A stretch of 64,000 bases of DNA from Gemmatimonadota bacterium (lineage in GTDB: Bacteria > Gemmatimonadota > Gemmatimonadetes > Longimicrobiales > Gaopeijiaceae). Made by a program: the position numbers and the translations under genes. This document shows positions 1-9,102 of this stretch, piece by piece; within the stretch, counting starts at the first letter, position 1; each line of letters begins with the position of its first letter. The DNA lies in NCBI GenBank assembly GCA_022823145.1, contig JAJDXS010000080.1:1-64000 (forward strand). Reading direction: 5' to 3'. The notes beneath the pieces were generated by a model. That model saw only the letters and a program-made list of their open reading frames with translations, was not told the origin of the DNA and made no database searches.

Positions 1-124
1 GGACAACGTGCAGATGGAGGTGGAACTGATCACGCCGATCGCGATGGACGAGGAGCTTCGCTTCGCGATCCGTGAGGGCGGACGCACGGTGGGTGCCGGC
101 GTCGTTACTGAAATCATCGAATAG
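1..124 (+). CDS. tuf: Elongation factor Tu, C-terminal end (partial)
   Basis: This is the last 40 codons of EF-Tu, the GTPase that delivers aminoacyl-tRNA to the ribosome; the 5' part lies outside the window. The frame starts at base 2 and ends with TAG. The residues match the end of domain III, including [16 protein letters not shown] followed by the usual TEIIE-like tail. It lies directly upstream of rpsJ, the normal str-to-S10 junction, so tuf is probably co-transcribed with the ribosomal genes that follow. Confidence 0.95.
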   Translation, partial: DNVQMEVELITPIAMDEELRFAIREGGRTVGAGVVTEIIE

Positions 125-184
125 AAGAGCAGGACCATGGCAAATCCGACCGAGGCGCCGATGCCGGCGAGAAGACAGCGGGGG

Positions 185-493
185 ATGACCAACAGGATCA
201 GGATTCGCCTGAAGGCGTTCGATCACTGGGTGGTGGACCAGACCGCCGCAGACATTGTGCGGACCGCCCAGAAGACGGGCGCCACGATCCGTGGCCCCAT
301 TCCGCTTCCGACCCGGCGCCAGCGCTGGACGGTCCTGAGGTCGCCCCATATCGACAAGAAGAGCCGTGAGCAGTTCGAGCTCCGGACGCACAAGCGTCTG
401 ATCGACATCGTCGAGAGCCGCCCACAGACCATCGACGCGCTCACCAAGCTGGATCTCCCGGCGGGCGTAGACGTTGAGATCAAGGTGGACTGA
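185..493 (+). CDS. rpsJ: 30S ribosomal protein S10
   Basis: S10 of the small-subunit head; in other bacteria it also pairs with NusB in antitermination. The protein opens [15 protein letters not shown], and [10 protein letters not shown] is the family hallmark. It is 102 residues from the ATG at 185, the usual length. The ORF track begins at an in-frame ATG at 137, which would add 16 residues ([16 protein letters not shown]) not seen in typical S10. The true start is therefore uncertain, with 185 preferred on length. It opens the S10 gene order, 2 bp before rplC. Confidence 0.95.
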   Translation: MTNRIRIRLKAFDHWVVDQTAADIVRTAQKTGATIRGPIPLPTRRQRWTVLRSPHIDKKSREQFELRTHKRLIDIVESRPQTIDALTKLDLPAGVDVEIKVD

Positions 494-495
494 CC

Positions 496-1113
496 ATGCC
501 TGGATTGATCGGCAGGAAGCTGGGGATGACCCGGATCTTCACCGACGAGGGGCGTGCGATCCCCGTTACCGTGCTGGAAGCAGGCCCCTGCCCGGTGGTC
601 CAGGTGAAGGACGAGGACAAAGACGGGTACGCCGCGGTCCAGATCGGTTTCGGTGCCAAGAAACACAAACGCACGAGCAGGGCGGAACTCGGGCACGCCT
701 CCAGGGCCGGTCTCGACGCCGCACCCCGCCTGATCCGCGAATTCCACGCTGCGGAAGGCGAGGCCTACCAGCCGGGCCAGCAATTGACAGTCGGAATGTT
801 CGAGGCGGGACAGAGGGTGCGCGTTACAGGTGTCACGAAGGGGCGCGGGTTCCAGGGCGTGGTGAAGCGCCACGGGTTCGTCGGCCGGCCGGCTTCCCAC
901 GGGCATCCGATGTCCCGTACTCCGGGTTCGATGGGGCCGGGTACGGATCCTTCGAGAGTGATCAAGGGAAAGAAACTGCCGGGCCGCATGGGCGGGAACA
1001 GAGAGACGATTCGGAATCTTCAGGTCGTCCGCGTCGATTCGGAACGCAACCTGATCTTTATCCAGGGTGGTGTTCCCGGCAGCAGAAACAGCTACGTCCT
1101 GATCCGGAAATAG
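496..1113 (+). CDS. rplC: 50S ribosomal protein L3
   Basis: L3 is an early-assembling 50S protein whose long loop reaches towards the peptidyl-transferase centre. The 205-residue product opens [15 protein letters not shown], the standard L3 start. It contains the conserved tract [13 protein letters not shown] near residue 115 and GRMGG near residue 170. Length is normal. It sits between rpsJ and rplD with gaps of only 2 and 4 bp, so it should be translated from the same long mRNA. Confidence 0.97.
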   Translation: MPGLIGRKLGMTRIFTDEGRAIPVTVLEAGPCPVVQVKDEDKDGYAAVQIGFGAKKHKRTSRAELGHASRAGLDAAPRLIREFHAAEGEAYQPGQQLTVGMFEAGQRVRVTGVTKGRGFQGVVKRHGFVGRPASHGHPMSRTPGSMGPGTDPSRVIKGKKLPGRMGGNRETIRNLQVVRVDSERNLIFIQGGVPGSRNSYVLIRK

Positions 1114-1117
1114 GAAC

Positions 1118-1789
1118 ATGTACGAGGCCCGCTATATCAACAGGGACGGTTCGGCCGGGACGCCGGTGCCTCTCCCCGACATCCTCTTTGACGGAGTGAT
1201 TCACGAGAATGCGCTCCACCAGGCTGTCACCGCCTATCTCGCGAATCAGCGCCAGGGTACGGTCGGCAGAAAAAACCGCGCGGCCGTTGCCGGAGGAAGC
1301 CGCAAGCCGTGGCGCCAGAAGGGGACGGGACGAGCCAGGCAGGGTACCATTCGGGCTGCCCAGTGGCGGGGTGGAGGGCTCGCATTTCCTCCGCTGCCTC
1401 GTTCCTGGACACAGCGGGTCCCCCGGCGAATCCGAACCCTCGCCCGCAAGTCCGCCTTCAACAGCAGGGCCGCCGAGGGCCGGGTCGCGGTGATAGAGGG
1501 ATTCGACTTCGACGCTCCGAAGACCCGCGAGCTGACCCGGCTGCTGGACCGGATCGATGTGCCGGGGAAGGTCCTTTTCCTCACTCACGGCGCGAACCGG
1601 AACCTGTATCTGTCGGGCCGGAACCTGGCTGGAGTGCGGGTCCTGCCTTTCGGTCAGGAATCGTCGTTCGATGTCGTGTGGTCCGGAACCGTGATCATCG
1701 AGGAAGCGGCGTTGGCGGGCCTGCCACCGGCTCCCGCCGACGAAGATCGCCCACGACGCAGGCCGATACAGGTTACGGAGGTCGCCTGA
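1118..1789 (+). CDS. rplD: 50S ribosomal protein L4
   Basis: L4 lines part of the exit tunnel and in some bacteria autoregulates the S10 operon. The 223-residue protein has the conserved [19 protein letters not shown] loop around residues 64-85. It ends with a Pro/Arg-rich tail ([16 protein letters not shown]) slightly longer than in E. coli. Its TGA overlaps the ATG of rplW (TGATG), which suggests translational coupling. No leader regulatory hairpin was identified. Confidence 0.96.
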   Translation: MYEARYINRDGSAGTPVPLPDILFDGVIHENALHQAVTAYLANQRQGTVGRKNRAAVAGGSRKPWRQKGTGRARQGTIRAAQWRGGGLAFPPLPRSWTQRVPRRIRTLARKSAFNSRAAEGRVAVIEGFDFDAPKTRELTRLLDRIDVPGKVLFLTHGANRNLYLSGRNLAGVRVLPFGQESSFDVVWSGTVIIEEAALAGLPPAPADEDRPRRRPIQVTEVA

Positions 1790-2097
1790 TGCGAGAGGCC
1801 TATGACGTAATCGTGTCTCCGGTTATCACGGAGAAGACGACCGAGCAGATGGAAGCGAGCCTCTACACCTTCGTCGTGAACGAGCGTGCCAACAAGCATG
1901 AGATTGCAAGGGCTGTGGAAGCCCTTTGGGACGTCAAGGTCGAGGACGTGCGCACCATGCGATACCCCGGCAAGGCCAAGCGGGCATTGCTCGGCCGGAT
2001 GGCCAAGAACTGGAATCTGGGACGTCGCGCCTCCTACAAGAAGGCGGTCGTGCAGTTGGTCCAGGGCGACGAGATCGAATTCTACGAGATGGGTTGA
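1789..2097 (+). CDS. rplW: 50S ribosomal protein L23
   Basis: L23 surrounds the exit-tunnel mouth and is the docking site for trigger factor and SRP. The 102-residue product begins [17 protein letters not shown], with the family VIxxPxxTEK motif. The ORF track extends this frame upstream to 1309, but the ATG at 1789 gives the normal length and overlaps the rplD stop. rplB starts 2 bp after its stop. Confidence 0.96.
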   Translation: MREAYDVIVSPVITEKTTEQMEASLYTFVVNERANKHEIARAVEALWDVKVEDVRTMRYPGKAKRALLGRMAKNWNLGRRASYKKAVVQLVQGDEIEFYEMG

Positions 2098-2099
2098 CC

Positions 2100-2939
2100 A
2101 TGGCGCTCAAGAAATTCAAACCGGTAACCCCCGGGAGCCGGTTCCGGTCCACGACGGCCAAGGACGCCGTGACCCGCAAGGGTCCCGAGAAATCGCTGAC
2201 CGAGCCGCTGACCCGGTCGGGCGGCCGAAACCACCATGGGCGCATCACCATGCGGCGGCGGGGCGGAGGCAACAAGCGCAAGTATCGCAAGGTCGACTTC
2301 AGGCGCGACAAGTTCGGCGTCCGCGGGAGGATCGCCGAAATCGAGTACGATCCCAACCGTTCGGCCTTCATCGCCCTCGTCCACTATGAGGATGGCGAGA
2401 AGCGCTACATGCTGCACGTCCGTGGCACCGGAGTGGGCGACGTGGTGTCGTCCGGACCCGACGCCGACGTGCGTCCGGGAAACGCGATGCCCCTGGAGCG
2501 GGTTCCACTGGGCACCATGGTCCACAACGTAGAGATGAAGCCCGGCAAGGGGGGGCAGTTGGCCCGCTCGGCCGGAGCCGGCGTGCAGGTGGTCGCAAAG
2601 GAGGGCAACTACGTGACCCTGCGGCTGCCTTCCACCGAGGTCCGGCGCATCCACAAGCGGTGTCTGGCGACGGTGGGGCAGGTCGGCAACGCGGATCACA
2701 ACCTCCGGTCACTCGGCAAGGCCGGCGCCAATCGGTGGCGAGGCCGTCGGCCCAAGGTCCGTGGCGTAGCCATGAATCCGGTGGATCATCCGCTGGGCGG
2801 CGGCGAGGGCAAGGCCTCCGGAGGGCGTCCCCCGGTAACCCCGTGGGGCAAGCCCGAAGGCACCAAGACCCGGAAGAGGAAGAAGGAGTCCAACAAGTTC
2901 ATCGTCCGCGGGCGCAAGCGCGGGAAGGCCACGCGCTGA
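2100..2939 (+). CDS. rplB: 50S ribosomal protein L2
   Basis: L2 supports subunit association and the peptidyl-transferase centre. The 279-residue protein begins [15 protein letters not shown]. It carries [19 protein letters not shown] near residue 40 and the C-terminal [16 protein letters not shown] loop with its conserved histidine. Length is typical. The track's longer ORF from 1926 is a read-in through rplW; the ATG at 2100 follows the rplW stop by 2 bp. rpsS follows 28 bp downstream. Confidence 0.97.
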   Translation: MALKKFKPVTPGSRFRSTTAKDAVTRKGPEKSLTEPLTRSGGRNHHGRITMRRRGGGNKRKYRKVDFRRDKFGVRGRIAEIEYDPNRSAFIALVHYEDGEKRYMLHVRGTGVGDVVSSGPDADVRPGNAMPLERVPLGTMVHNVEMKPGKGGQLARSAGAGVQVVAKEGNYVTLRLPSTEVRRIHKRCLATVGQVGNADHNLRSLGKAGANRWRGRRPKVRGVAMNPVDHPLGGGEGKASGGRPPVTPWGKPEGTKTRKRKKESNKFIVRGRKRGKATR

Positions 2940-2967
2940 GCGGGCCCGGGAAGAACGAGGAATAGCG

Positions 2968-3252
2968 ATGCCGCGAAGCGTCAAGAAGGGACCGTTCATC
3001 AGTGAAAAGCTCCTGCGCAGGATCGAGGCGATGAACGCACGCAACGAGAGAACCGTGGTTCGTACCTGGTCGAGGGCGTCCACGATCTCTCCCGACTTCG
3101 TCGGCCACACGATCGCCGTGCACAACGGGAACAAGTTCATCCCGATCTACATCAGCGAGAACATGGTCGGCCACAAGCTGGGCGAGTTCGCACCGACACG
3201 GCTGTTCCGCGGCCACGGTGGCAAGCTCGCCGACAAGCGGTCGAGGAGGTAG
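2968..3252 (+). CDS. rpsS: 30S ribosomal protein S19
   Basis: S19 is a head protein next to S13. The 94-residue product begins [11 protein letters not shown] and contains [23 protein letters not shown] with the KFIPIYI tract, all diagnostic. Upstream GAACGAGGAATAGCG supplies a Shine-Dalgarno-like GAGGA. It is in the standard S10-operon position between rplB and rplV. Confidence 0.97.
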   Translation: MPRSVKKGPFISEKLLRRIEAMNARNERTVVRTWSRASTISPDFVGHTIAVHNGNKFIPIYISENMVGHKLGEFAPTRLFRGHGGKLADKRSRR

Positions 3253-3263
3253 GAGACGTCGCC

Positions 3264-3617
3264 ATGGAAGCGCGAGCGATCGCCAGGCACATCAGAATGA
3301 GTCCCAGGAAGGTGCGGTTGGTCGTCGACCTAATCAGGGGACGGTCCGTCAACGACGCCATTACGGTCCTCCAATTCTCCCCGAAGGCCGCGGCGGTGCC
3401 GGTGGGCAAGACCCTGCGCTCTGCGGTGGCGAATGCCCGCGACCGAGCCGACAGGGATGGGGATTCGGTCGATGTCGATGAGCTGGTCGTCAGCCGTGTT
3501 TTCGTTGACGAGGGTCCGACGCTCAAGCGCTGGAGGGCCGGTGCGATGGGCCGGGCCACACCTCGGAAGAGAAGGACGAGCCACATCACCGTGGAAGTGA
3601 AAGTGAAGGAGAGTTAG
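3264..3617 (+). CDS. rplV: 50S ribosomal protein L22
   Basis: L22 has a beta-hairpin that lines the exit tunnel and is a macrolide-resistance site in other bacteria. The 117-residue product has the family N-terminus ([26 protein letters not shown]). It also has the C-terminal hairpin with [17 protein letters not shown]. Length is normal. GGAGG lies just upstream in the end of rpsS, and rpsC begins 3 bp downstream. Confidence 0.97.
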   Translation: MEARAIARHIRMSPRKVRLVVDLIRGRSVNDAITVLQFSPKAAAVPVGKTLRSAVANARDRADRDGDSVDVDELVVSRVFVDEGPTLKRWRAGAMGRATPRKRRTSHITVEVKVKES

Positions 3618-3620
3618 CGG

Positions 3621-4292
3621 ATGGGTCAGAAAACCCACCCACGCGGGTTCAGGCTCGGGATCGTGGCGGATTGGCGTTCCCGATGGTATGCCGAACGGGA
3701 CTTCCCCAAGCTGCTCAAGGAAGACCATACCATTCGTACCTATCTCCACCGGCGCCTCAACCACGCAGCGCTGGCCAAGGTGGAGATCGCGCGCAAGCCG
3801 TCCAAGCTTGTGGTGACGCTGCATACGGCCCGGCCCGGCGTGGTGATCGGGAAGCGGGGAGCGGAGGTCGACAAGCTGCGCGACGAACTCGCGGTGCTGA
3901 CCAACAGCGAAGTCTCGGTGAACGTCGAAGAGATCAAGCGTCCCGAAATCAACGCCCGACTGGTCGCCGACAACGTGGCGCACCAGATCCGGCAGCGGAT
4001 CTCGTTCAGGCGGGCCATGAAGAGGGCCGTGCAATCGGCGATGCGCGCGGGGGCCGAGGGTATCCGGATTCAGTGTGCGGGACGGCTCGGTGGCGCCGAG
4101 ATCGCGCGGACCGAGGGGTACAACGAGGGGCGCGTGCCTCTCCACACCCTGCGTGCCGACATCGACTACTCCCACGTCAAGGCCGCTACCACCTACGGGG
4201 TCGTAGGGGTCAAGTGCTGGATCTTCAAGGGCGAAGTGATCGAGGACCGCTTCGGTCGGACCTATTCGGCCGGGCCGGGCAGCAGAGGGTAA
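3621..4292 (+). CDS. rpsC: 30S ribosomal protein S3
   Basis: S3 forms part of the mRNA entry channel. The 223-residue protein begins [14 protein letters not shown]. It carries a KH domain with [17 protein letters not shown] near residues 75-90 and a C-terminal domain with [20 protein letters not shown]. Length and order (rplV-rpsC-rplP) are standard. Confidence 0.97.
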   Translation: MGQKTHPRGFRLGIVADWRSRWYAERDFPKLLKEDHTIRTYLHRRLNHAALAKVEIARKPSKLVVTLHTARPGVVIGKRGAEVDKLRDELAVLTNSEVSVNVEEIKRPEINARLVADNVAHQIRQRISFRRAMKRAVQSAMRAGAEGIRIQCAGRLGGAEIARTEGYNEGRVPLHTLRADIDYSHVKAATTYGVVGVKCWIFKGEVIEDRFGRTYSAGPGSRG

Positions 4293-4301
4293 GGAGCGAC
4301 T

Positions 4302-4718
4302 ATGCTGGCACCCAAACGCATCAAGCGCCGAAAGACCCACAAGGGGAAGATGCGCGGAAAGGCATACCGGGGGAGCAGGGTGTCCTTCGGCCAGTACGGT
4401 CTCCAGGCGACGCAGGCGAGCTGGATCACGAATCGCCAGATCGAATCGGCCCGTGTTGCAATCACCCGGCATGTGAGGAGGGGTGGCAAGGTCTGGATCC
4501 GCATCTTTCCCGACAAGCCCGTCACCAGGAAGCCCGCCGAAACGCGGATGGGCAAGGGGAAGGGCAATCCGGAGGAGTGGGTGGCCGTGGTCAAGCCCGG
4601 GCGAATCATGTTCGAGCTCGAAGGCGTTCCCGAGGAGACGGCCCGGAGGGCCATGGAGTTGGCCTCGTTCAAACTTCCCGTCAAGACGCGCTTCGTCTCG
4701 CGGGAGTCGCAACTGTGA
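4302..4718 (+). CDS. rplP: 50S ribosomal protein L16
   Basis: L16 organises the A-site region of the 50S subunit. The 138-residue product begins [19 protein letters not shown]. It contains [20 protein letters not shown] and [22 protein letters not shown], which are essentially invariant. Start ATG is preceded by GGAGCGACT. rpmC follows after 28 bp. Confidence 0.97.
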   Translation: MLAPKRIKRRKTHKGKMRGKAYRGSRVSFGQYGLQATQASWITNRQIESARVAITRHVRRGGKVWIRIFPDKPVTRKPAETRMGKGKGNPEEWVAVVKPGRIMFELEGVPEETARRAMELASFKLPVKTRFVSRESQL

Positions 4719-4746
4719 ACCGATCGACGGGATCTGGAGTGACGCG

Positions 4747-4947
4747 GTGAAGCCCGAAGAAGTCAGAGAGCTGGAGAATGCGGAGCTTGAACATCGGCTC
4801 GGAGAGTTGAAGATGGAGCAATTCCGTCTGCGCTTTCGGAGCGCGACGATGCAGCTCGAGAACCCGAAGCTGCGACGCGAGATCCGACGGGATATCGCAC
4901 GCATCAAGACCATTCTCCACGAACGCCGGAGCACGGGTGATGAGTGA
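4747..4947 (+). CDS. rpmC: 50S ribosomal protein L29
   Basis: L29 is a small two-helix protein at the exit-tunnel rim. The 66-residue product starts at GTG ([22 protein letters not shown]) and contains [31 protein letters not shown], the family core. The track gives only a longer overlapping frame from 4483. The GTG at 4747 gives the standard length. Its end overlaps the start of rpsQ by 8 bp. Confidence 0.94.
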   Translation: MKPEEVRELENAELEHRLGELKMEQFRLRFRSATMQLENPKLRREIRRDIARIKTILHERRSTGDE

Positions 4948-5206
4948 CAACAGCCTTCGCAGGTCCCGCAAGGTGCGGACCGGCGTCGTGGTCAGCGACA
5001 GGGCGGAAAAGACGGTGACGGTTCTGGTCGAGCGGCGCTTCGCCCATCCTCTCTACGGGAAGCAGGTCACCCGCACCAAGAAGTACCACGCCCACGATGA
5101 AGCGAACGAATTCACGGTGGGGGACAAGGTTTCGATCATGGAGACGCGCCCGCTCTCGAAGACCAAGAGGTGGCGTGTGGTTGAACTCATAGAGAGGCCC
5201 GATTGA
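4940..5206 (+). CDS. rpsQ: 30S ribosomal protein S17
   Basis: S17 is a primary 16S rRNA binder with an OB fold. The protein has [24 protein letters not shown] and [18 protein letters not shown], both characteristic. The track starts at an adjacent GTG (4937); the ATG at 4940 is preferred, giving 88 residues. The start lies inside the end of rpmC, implying coupled translation. Confidence 0.96.
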   Translation: MSDNSLRRSRKVRTGVVVSDRAEKTVTVLVERRFAHPLYGKQVTRTKKYHAHDEANEFTVGDKVSIMETRPLSKTKRWRVVELIERPD

Positions 5207-5240
5207 AGGCCCGGACGGGCCAGGAGCCGGTTAGAGTCCG

Positions 5241-5609
5241 ATGATCCAACAGGAATCAATGCTGAAGATCGCCGATAACTCGGGTGCCAGGCGTGCCCTG
5301 TGCATTCGGGTGCTCGGGGGATCCGGGCGGCGCTACGCCCGCATCGGCGATCGGGTGATCGTGACGATCAAGGACGCGGTGCCGAACGCCGCGGTCAAGA
5401 AGGGCGAAGTCATGGAAGCTGTGGTGGTGCGCACCGCCAAGGAGATGCGTCGGCGCGACGGCACCTACATCCGCTTTGACGACAACGCCGCCGTGCTGAT
5501 CAACGCCCAGAAGGAGCCCCGGGGAACCCGCATCTTCGGGCCAGTGGGCCGGGAACTCCGGGAAAAGCGGTACATGAGAATCGTCTCACTGGCCCCGGAG
5601 GTGCTCTAG
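5241..5609 (+). CDS. rplN: 50S ribosomal protein L14
   Basis: L14 lies at the subunit interface and binds the silencing factor RsfS in other bacteria. The 122-residue protein begins [18 protein letters not shown], contains [20 protein letters not shown], and ends with [10 protein letters not shown]. All are standard, as is the length. It is in the normal spc order before rplX. Confidence 0.97.
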   Translation: MIQQESMLKIADNSGARRALCIRVLGGSGRRYARIGDRVIVTIKDAVPNAAVKKGEVMEAVVVRTAKEMRRRDGTYIRFDDNAAVLINAQKEPRGTRIFGPVGRELREKRYMRIVSLAPEVL

Positions 5610-5612
5610 AAC

Positions 5613-5948
5613 ATGGCCAGAGCCAGAACCAGGATCGTGAAGGGCGACCGTGTCAGGGTGATTCGCGGCAACTATCGCGACGCCGAGGGGACGGTGCTCC
5701 GGGTATTGCAGGACACGAGCCGTGTGGTCGTGCAGGGCGTGAACATGAGGAAACGCCACACGAAGCCGTCCCAGGCCAATCCAGAGGGCGGTATCATCAG
5801 CTTCGAGGGATCCATCCACCTGTCGAACGTGATGCTGCTGGATCCCGCCAGCGGAGACGCCAGCCGCGTACGCATGCGGGTGGAACCCGATGGCTACAAG
5901 GAACGAATCGCGGTGAGAAGCGGCAACCCGGTCCCAAAGCCGGGTTGA
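5613..5948 (+). CDS. rplX: 50S ribosomal protein L24
   Basis: L24 initiates 50S assembly. The 111-residue protein carries the KOW motif [23 protein letters not shown] at the N-terminus. It also has the conserved [21 protein letters not shown] and [10 protein letters not shown] tracts. It starts 3 bp after rplN. Confidence 0.96.
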   Translation: MARARTRIVKGDRVRVIRGNYRDAEGTVLRVLQDTSRVVVQGVNMRKRHTKPSQANPEGGIISFEGSIHLSNVMLLDPASGDASRVRMRVEPDGYKERIAVRSGNPVPKPG

Positions 5949-5982
5949 TCCGTCGCGTTCAATGGACGGAGACCATGAGAGC

Positions 5983-6558
5983 ATGAAAGAACCGAGACTG
6001 CTGGCGCACTACAGGGGTGTGGCGCAACCGGCCCTCCAGGAACAGTTCGGCTTTGCGAACCCGCATCAGATCCCGCAGGTCGTGAAGGTGACCCTCAACG
6101 TCGGTGTCGGAGAGGGTAGCCGCGATCGCAAGCTCATAGATTCGGTGGCTGGCGAGCTGGCGGTGATCTCGGGACAGAAGCCCGTGATCACGAGGGCCCG
6201 CAAGTCCATCTCGAACTTCAGATTGCGTGAAGGCATGCCGGTTGGCGCTTCGGTTACCCTGCGTCGGCGGAACATGTGGGAGTTTCTGGACAGGTTCGTG
6301 TCCGTCGCAGTTCCACGGATTCGTGATTTTCGGGGACTCAACACGCGCTCCTTCGACGGTCGGGGCAACTACACGGTGGGTATCAGGGAGCAGATCATCT
6401 TCCCGGAAGTCGACTACGACAAGGTCAACCGGATCCATGGAATGGACGTTACGGTGGTGACCTCGACCAACAAGGACGACCAGGCTTACGCCCTTCTGCG
6501 ACAGCTGGGATTCCCGTTCCGTGGGGAGATCCCGGTGATCATCGGGGCACGGAACTGA
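5983..6558 (+). CDS. rplE: 50S ribosomal protein L5
   Basis: L5 binds 5S rRNA and contacts P-site tRNA. It contains [38 protein letters not shown] and the C-terminal [17 protein letters not shown], all family-typical. The track starts at ATG 5962. The ATG at 5983 ([12 protein letters not shown], 191 residues) is nearer the usual length and has GGAG upstream, so it is preferred. The next gene is rpsH, with no rpsN between. Confidence 0.95.
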   Translation: MKEPRLLAHYRGVAQPALQEQFGFANPHQIPQVVKVTLNVGVGEGSRDRKLIDSVAGELAVISGQKPVITRARKSISNFRLREGMPVGASVTLRRRNMWEFLDRFVSVAVPRIRDFRGLNTRSFDGRGNYTVGIREQIIFPEVDYDKVNRIHGMDVTVVTSTNKDDQAYALLRQLGFPFRGEIPVIIGARN

Positions 6559-6578
6559 CGAAGAGAGAGCAAACGACC

Positions 6579-6971
6579 ATGATGACTGATCCCATCGCGG
6601 ACATGCTCACGCGAATCCGCAACGCCGGCCAGGCGGGCCATCGGTGGGCCGATATACCCCTGTCCAAGCTGAAGGTCGAGATCGCAAGGCTTCTGAAGGA
6701 GAACGCCTTCGTCTACGACTACAAGGTCCTGAACGACGGACGGCACGGCCTCGTCCGCGTGTACCTGAAGTATTACGAGGGGAAGCCCGTAATCCGCCAC
6801 ATCGTTCGCGTGTCGCGCCCGGGGCGCCGCCGGTATGTGAACGTCGGCGAAATACCCAGAATTCGAGGTGGCCTGGGTATGGCGGTGCTGTCTACCTCGC
6901 GGGGGCTCCTGTCCGACCGCGGGGCGCGCGCCGCCAGGGTGGGCGGCGAAGTTCTGGCCGAGGTCTGGTAG
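6579..6971 (+). CDS. rpsH: 30S ribosomal protein S8
   Basis: S8 binds 16S helix 21 and in E. coli represses the spc operon. The 130-residue protein begins [16 protein letters not shown] and ends with [22 protein letters not shown], a good match to the STSxG...A(R/K)xxxxGGExLxxVW ending. A second ATG at 6582 is equally possible. It directly follows rplE; the usual S14 gene is missing. Confidence 0.97.
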   Translation: MMTDPIADMLTRIRNAGQAGHRWADIPLSKLKVEIARLLKENAFVYDYKVLNDGRHGLVRVYLKYYEGKPVIRHIVRVSRPGRRRYVNVGEIPRIRGGLGMAVLSTSRGLLSDRGARAARVGGEVLAEVW

Positions 6972-6979
6972 GAGGTCTC

Positions 6980-7528
6980 ATGTCACGTATCGGCAAGATG
7001 CCCGTGGAGGTTCCCGCAGGGGTGACCGTAACGCTTGATGGACAGCGTGTCGCAGCCAAGGGACCGAAGGGGGAATTGGAACTGGATGTCCGCTCCCCCA
7101 TTGTCGTGGGGTGGCAGGACGAACCCGGAAAGACGATCGTAGTGACGCGTCCCACCGACGAGAAGGCGCATCGGGCGCTGCACGGACTGACGAGAGCGCT
7201 AATTGCGAATATCGTGAAGGGTGTCAGCCAGGGCTTCAGCAAGACACTTGAGATCGTGGGCGTTGGCTACCGCGCCCAGGCCAGGGGGAACGGCCTGGAA
7301 CTCAGGCTGGGGTTCTCGCACAACATCGACTTTCCCGCGCCGGACGGAATCCGGCTCGAGACGCCGAATCCAACGACGATCGTTGTCAGCGGCGCGGACA
7401 AGCAACAGGTGGGACACACCGCCGCAGTGATCCGGTCCTTTCGTCCGCCGGAGCCGTACAAGGGCAAGGGTGTCAGATACCAGGGTGAATACGTCCGGCG
7501 CAAGGCCGGCAAGACGGCCGGAAAGTGA
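6980..7528 (+). CDS. rplF: 50S ribosomal protein L6
   Basis: L6 sits near the factor-binding site of the 50S subunit. The 182-residue protein begins [17 protein letters not shown] and ends in [24 protein letters not shown], the L6 signature. Its start is fixed by a perfect GGAGG 4 bases upstream (GGAGGTCTCATG). The track's frame from 6644 is a read-in. Confidence 0.97.
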   Translation: MSRIGKMPVEVPAGVTVTLDGQRVAAKGPKGELELDVRSPIVVGWQDEPGKTIVVTRPTDEKAHRALHGLTRALIANIVKGVSQGFSKTLEIVGVGYRAQARGNGLELRLGFSHNIDFPAPDGIRLETPNPTTIVVSGADKQQVGHTAAVIRSFRPPEPYKGKGVRYQGEYVRRKAGKTAGK

Positions 7529-7542
7529 CGGGCCAACCGACC

Positions 7543-7929
7543 ATGATCAAGGCAAGCAAGCTGAGGAAGAGCCGGCGGCTGCAGCGCTATCGGCGCCACA
7601 GCCGGATTCGAAAGCGCGTGTACGGAACGGTCGACAGGCCTCGTCTCGCGGTGTTCCGCTCACTGCGGAATATCGAGGGCCAGGTGATCAATGATGACGC
7701 CCACCACACCCTGGTGGGGCTGTCGACGCTGGACCCCGAGTTGCGCAACCCGGCCGAAGACCCCGGGACCGGCAAGGTCGGAATCGCGAAGGCCGCCGGA
7801 AGGCTGTTGGCGGAGCGGGCACGGGAGCACGGCATCACGAAGGTAGTGTTCGATCGTGGCGGGTATCGCTATCACGGCCGCGTCAAGGCGTTCGCCGAGG
7901 GCGCGCGGGAAGGAGGCTTGGTGTTCTGA
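7543..7929 (+). CDS. rplR: 50S ribosomal protein L18
   Basis: L18 binds 5S rRNA with L5. The 128-residue product from ATG 7543 ([19 protein letters not shown]) contains [21 protein letters not shown] and the C-terminal [24 protein letters not shown], both diagnostic. The track starts at GTG 7525, inside the rplF stop. 7543 is preferred on length. Its TGA overlaps the ATG of rpsE. Confidence 0.96.
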   Translation: MIKASKLRKSRRLQRYRRHSRIRKRVYGTVDRPRLAVFRSLRNIEGQVINDDAHHTLVGLSTLDPELRNPAEDPGTGKVGIAKAAGRLLAERAREHGITKVVFDRGGYRYHGRVKAFAEGAREGGLVF

Positions 7930-8450
7930 TGGCCAGAGACAAGATGGGGCCGCGCGACGCCGGGGAGCAGGTCGAAAACCTGATTCACATCAACCGGGTG
8001 GCAAAGGTGGTCAAGGGTGGCCGGCGGTTCTCCTTCACGGCGCTCGTGGCCGTTGGCGACCAGGCCGGACGGGTGGGAACGGCCCACGCCAAGGCAAGCG
8101 AAGTGGCTGAAGCCATTCGGAAGTCCTTCGAGCAGGCTCGGCGCAACATGGTGAAGGTTCCGGTAGTCAACGGAACCATCCCGCACGAGATCATCGGGCG
8201 TTGGGGAGCCGGACGCGTTCTGTTGCGGCCGGCTGCGCCGGGTACCGGCGTGATCGCAGGAGGTCCGGTGCGCGCCGTTCTCGAGGCAGCAGGTATTACC
8301 GACGTCCTGACCAAGTGCCTGGGGACGAACAACCCGATCAACGTGGTGCGCGCCACCATGAGCGGTCTGGAGTCGTTGGTGACAGCCTACGATGTTGCCG
8401 CTGCCCGGGGTGTAACGGTCGAACAGCTGGGGGTACGGCAAGGTGGCTAG
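7929..8450 (+). CDS. rpsE: 30S ribosomal protein S5
   Basis: S5 contributes to decoding fidelity and the mRNA entry helicase site. The 173-residue protein contains [25 protein letters not shown], the double-stranded RNA-binding domain. It also has the C-terminal [29 protein letters not shown]. Its ATG shares an A with the rplR stop, and its end overlaps rpmD by 8 bp. Confidence 0.97.
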   Translation: MARDKMGPRDAGEQVENLIHINRVAKVVKGGRRFSFTALVAVGDQAGRVGTAHAKASEVAEAIRKSFEQARRNMVKVPVVNGTIPHEIIGRWGAGRVLLRPAAPGTGVIAGGPVRAVLEAAGITDVLTKCLGTNNPINVVRATMSGLESLVTAYDVAAARGVTVEQLGVRQGG

Positions 8451-8628
8451 GCAGATAAGGATCACGCAGGTGCGCAGCGCTCTGGGTCGCCAGAAGATCC
8501 AGCAGCGAATGCTGGACGCGCTGGGCATCAAACGGCACCAGCAGTCGGTGGTCCACGACGATACACCCGCGATTCGCGGGATCATCGCGAAACTGGACCA
8601 TCTGCTCGAGGTCACGGAGGTAGACTGA
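8443..8628 (+). CDS. rpmD: 50S ribosomal protein L30
   Basis: L30 is a small non-essential 50S protein. The 61-residue product starts at GTG and reads [31 protein letters not shown], then ends in the [14 protein letters not shown] tract, as in other L30 proteins. It overlaps the end of rpsE and is followed by rplO after 3 bp. Confidence 0.94.
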   Translation: MARQIRITQVRSALGRQKIQQRMLDALGIKRHQQSVVHDDTPAIRGIIAKLDHLLEVTEVD

Positions 8629-8631
8629 GCG

Positions 8632-9093
8632 ATGATAGAACTCCACAACCTCAAGTCCGCAAAGGCGTCACGTCGTACGCGCAAGCGCGTGGGCCGGGGC
8701 CCGGGGTCCGGCAGGGGCAAGACGGCGGGCCGTGGGCAGGATGGACAGAACTCCCGCTCGGGTGGGGGTGTCCCCGCGTGGTTCGAGGGCGGCCAGATGC
8801 CGTTGCAGCGTCGCATCCCCAAACGGGGCTTCAAGAACCGGAACCGGGTCGAGTTTCAGGTCGTGAACGTCGGGGACCTGGGCATTCTCGATGGCGATGC
8901 CACCCCTGAAACGCTGAAGGCGGCGGGCCTGATCAGGACCCTGCGTGCTCCGGTGAAGATACTCGGCACGGGCGAGGTTGCCGAACCGATCCGTTGTTCC
9001 GTGCACGCCGTGAGTGGTGCCGCCCGCGAGAAGATAGAAAGCGCCGGCGGCTCGGTGACGATACTGTCCCCGCACGGCGGGGAGGAGGGGTAG
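8632..9093 (+). CDS. rplO: 50S ribosomal protein L15
   Basis: L15 is a late-assembly 50S protein. The 153-residue product has the Gly/Arg-rich RKRVGRGPGSGRGKTAGRGQDGQ segment (residues about 18-40). It also has FEGGQMPLQRRIPKRGF, both diagnostic. It is in the standard place directly upstream of secY. Confidence 0.97.
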   Translation: MIELHNLKSAKASRRTRKRVGRGPGSGRGKTAGRGQDGQNSRSGGGVPAWFEGGQMPLQRRIPKRGFKNRNRVEFQVVNVGDLGILDGDATPETLKAAGLIRTLRAPVKILGTGEVAEPIRCSVHAVSGAAREKIESAGGSVTILSPHGGEEG

Positions 9094-9102
9094 GCGGCGG
9101 CG

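Noticed and set aside
3330-4934. Minus-strand ORF of 534 codons across rplV-rpmC
   Set aside because: Fully antisense to five ribosomal protein genes; no domain or start context.
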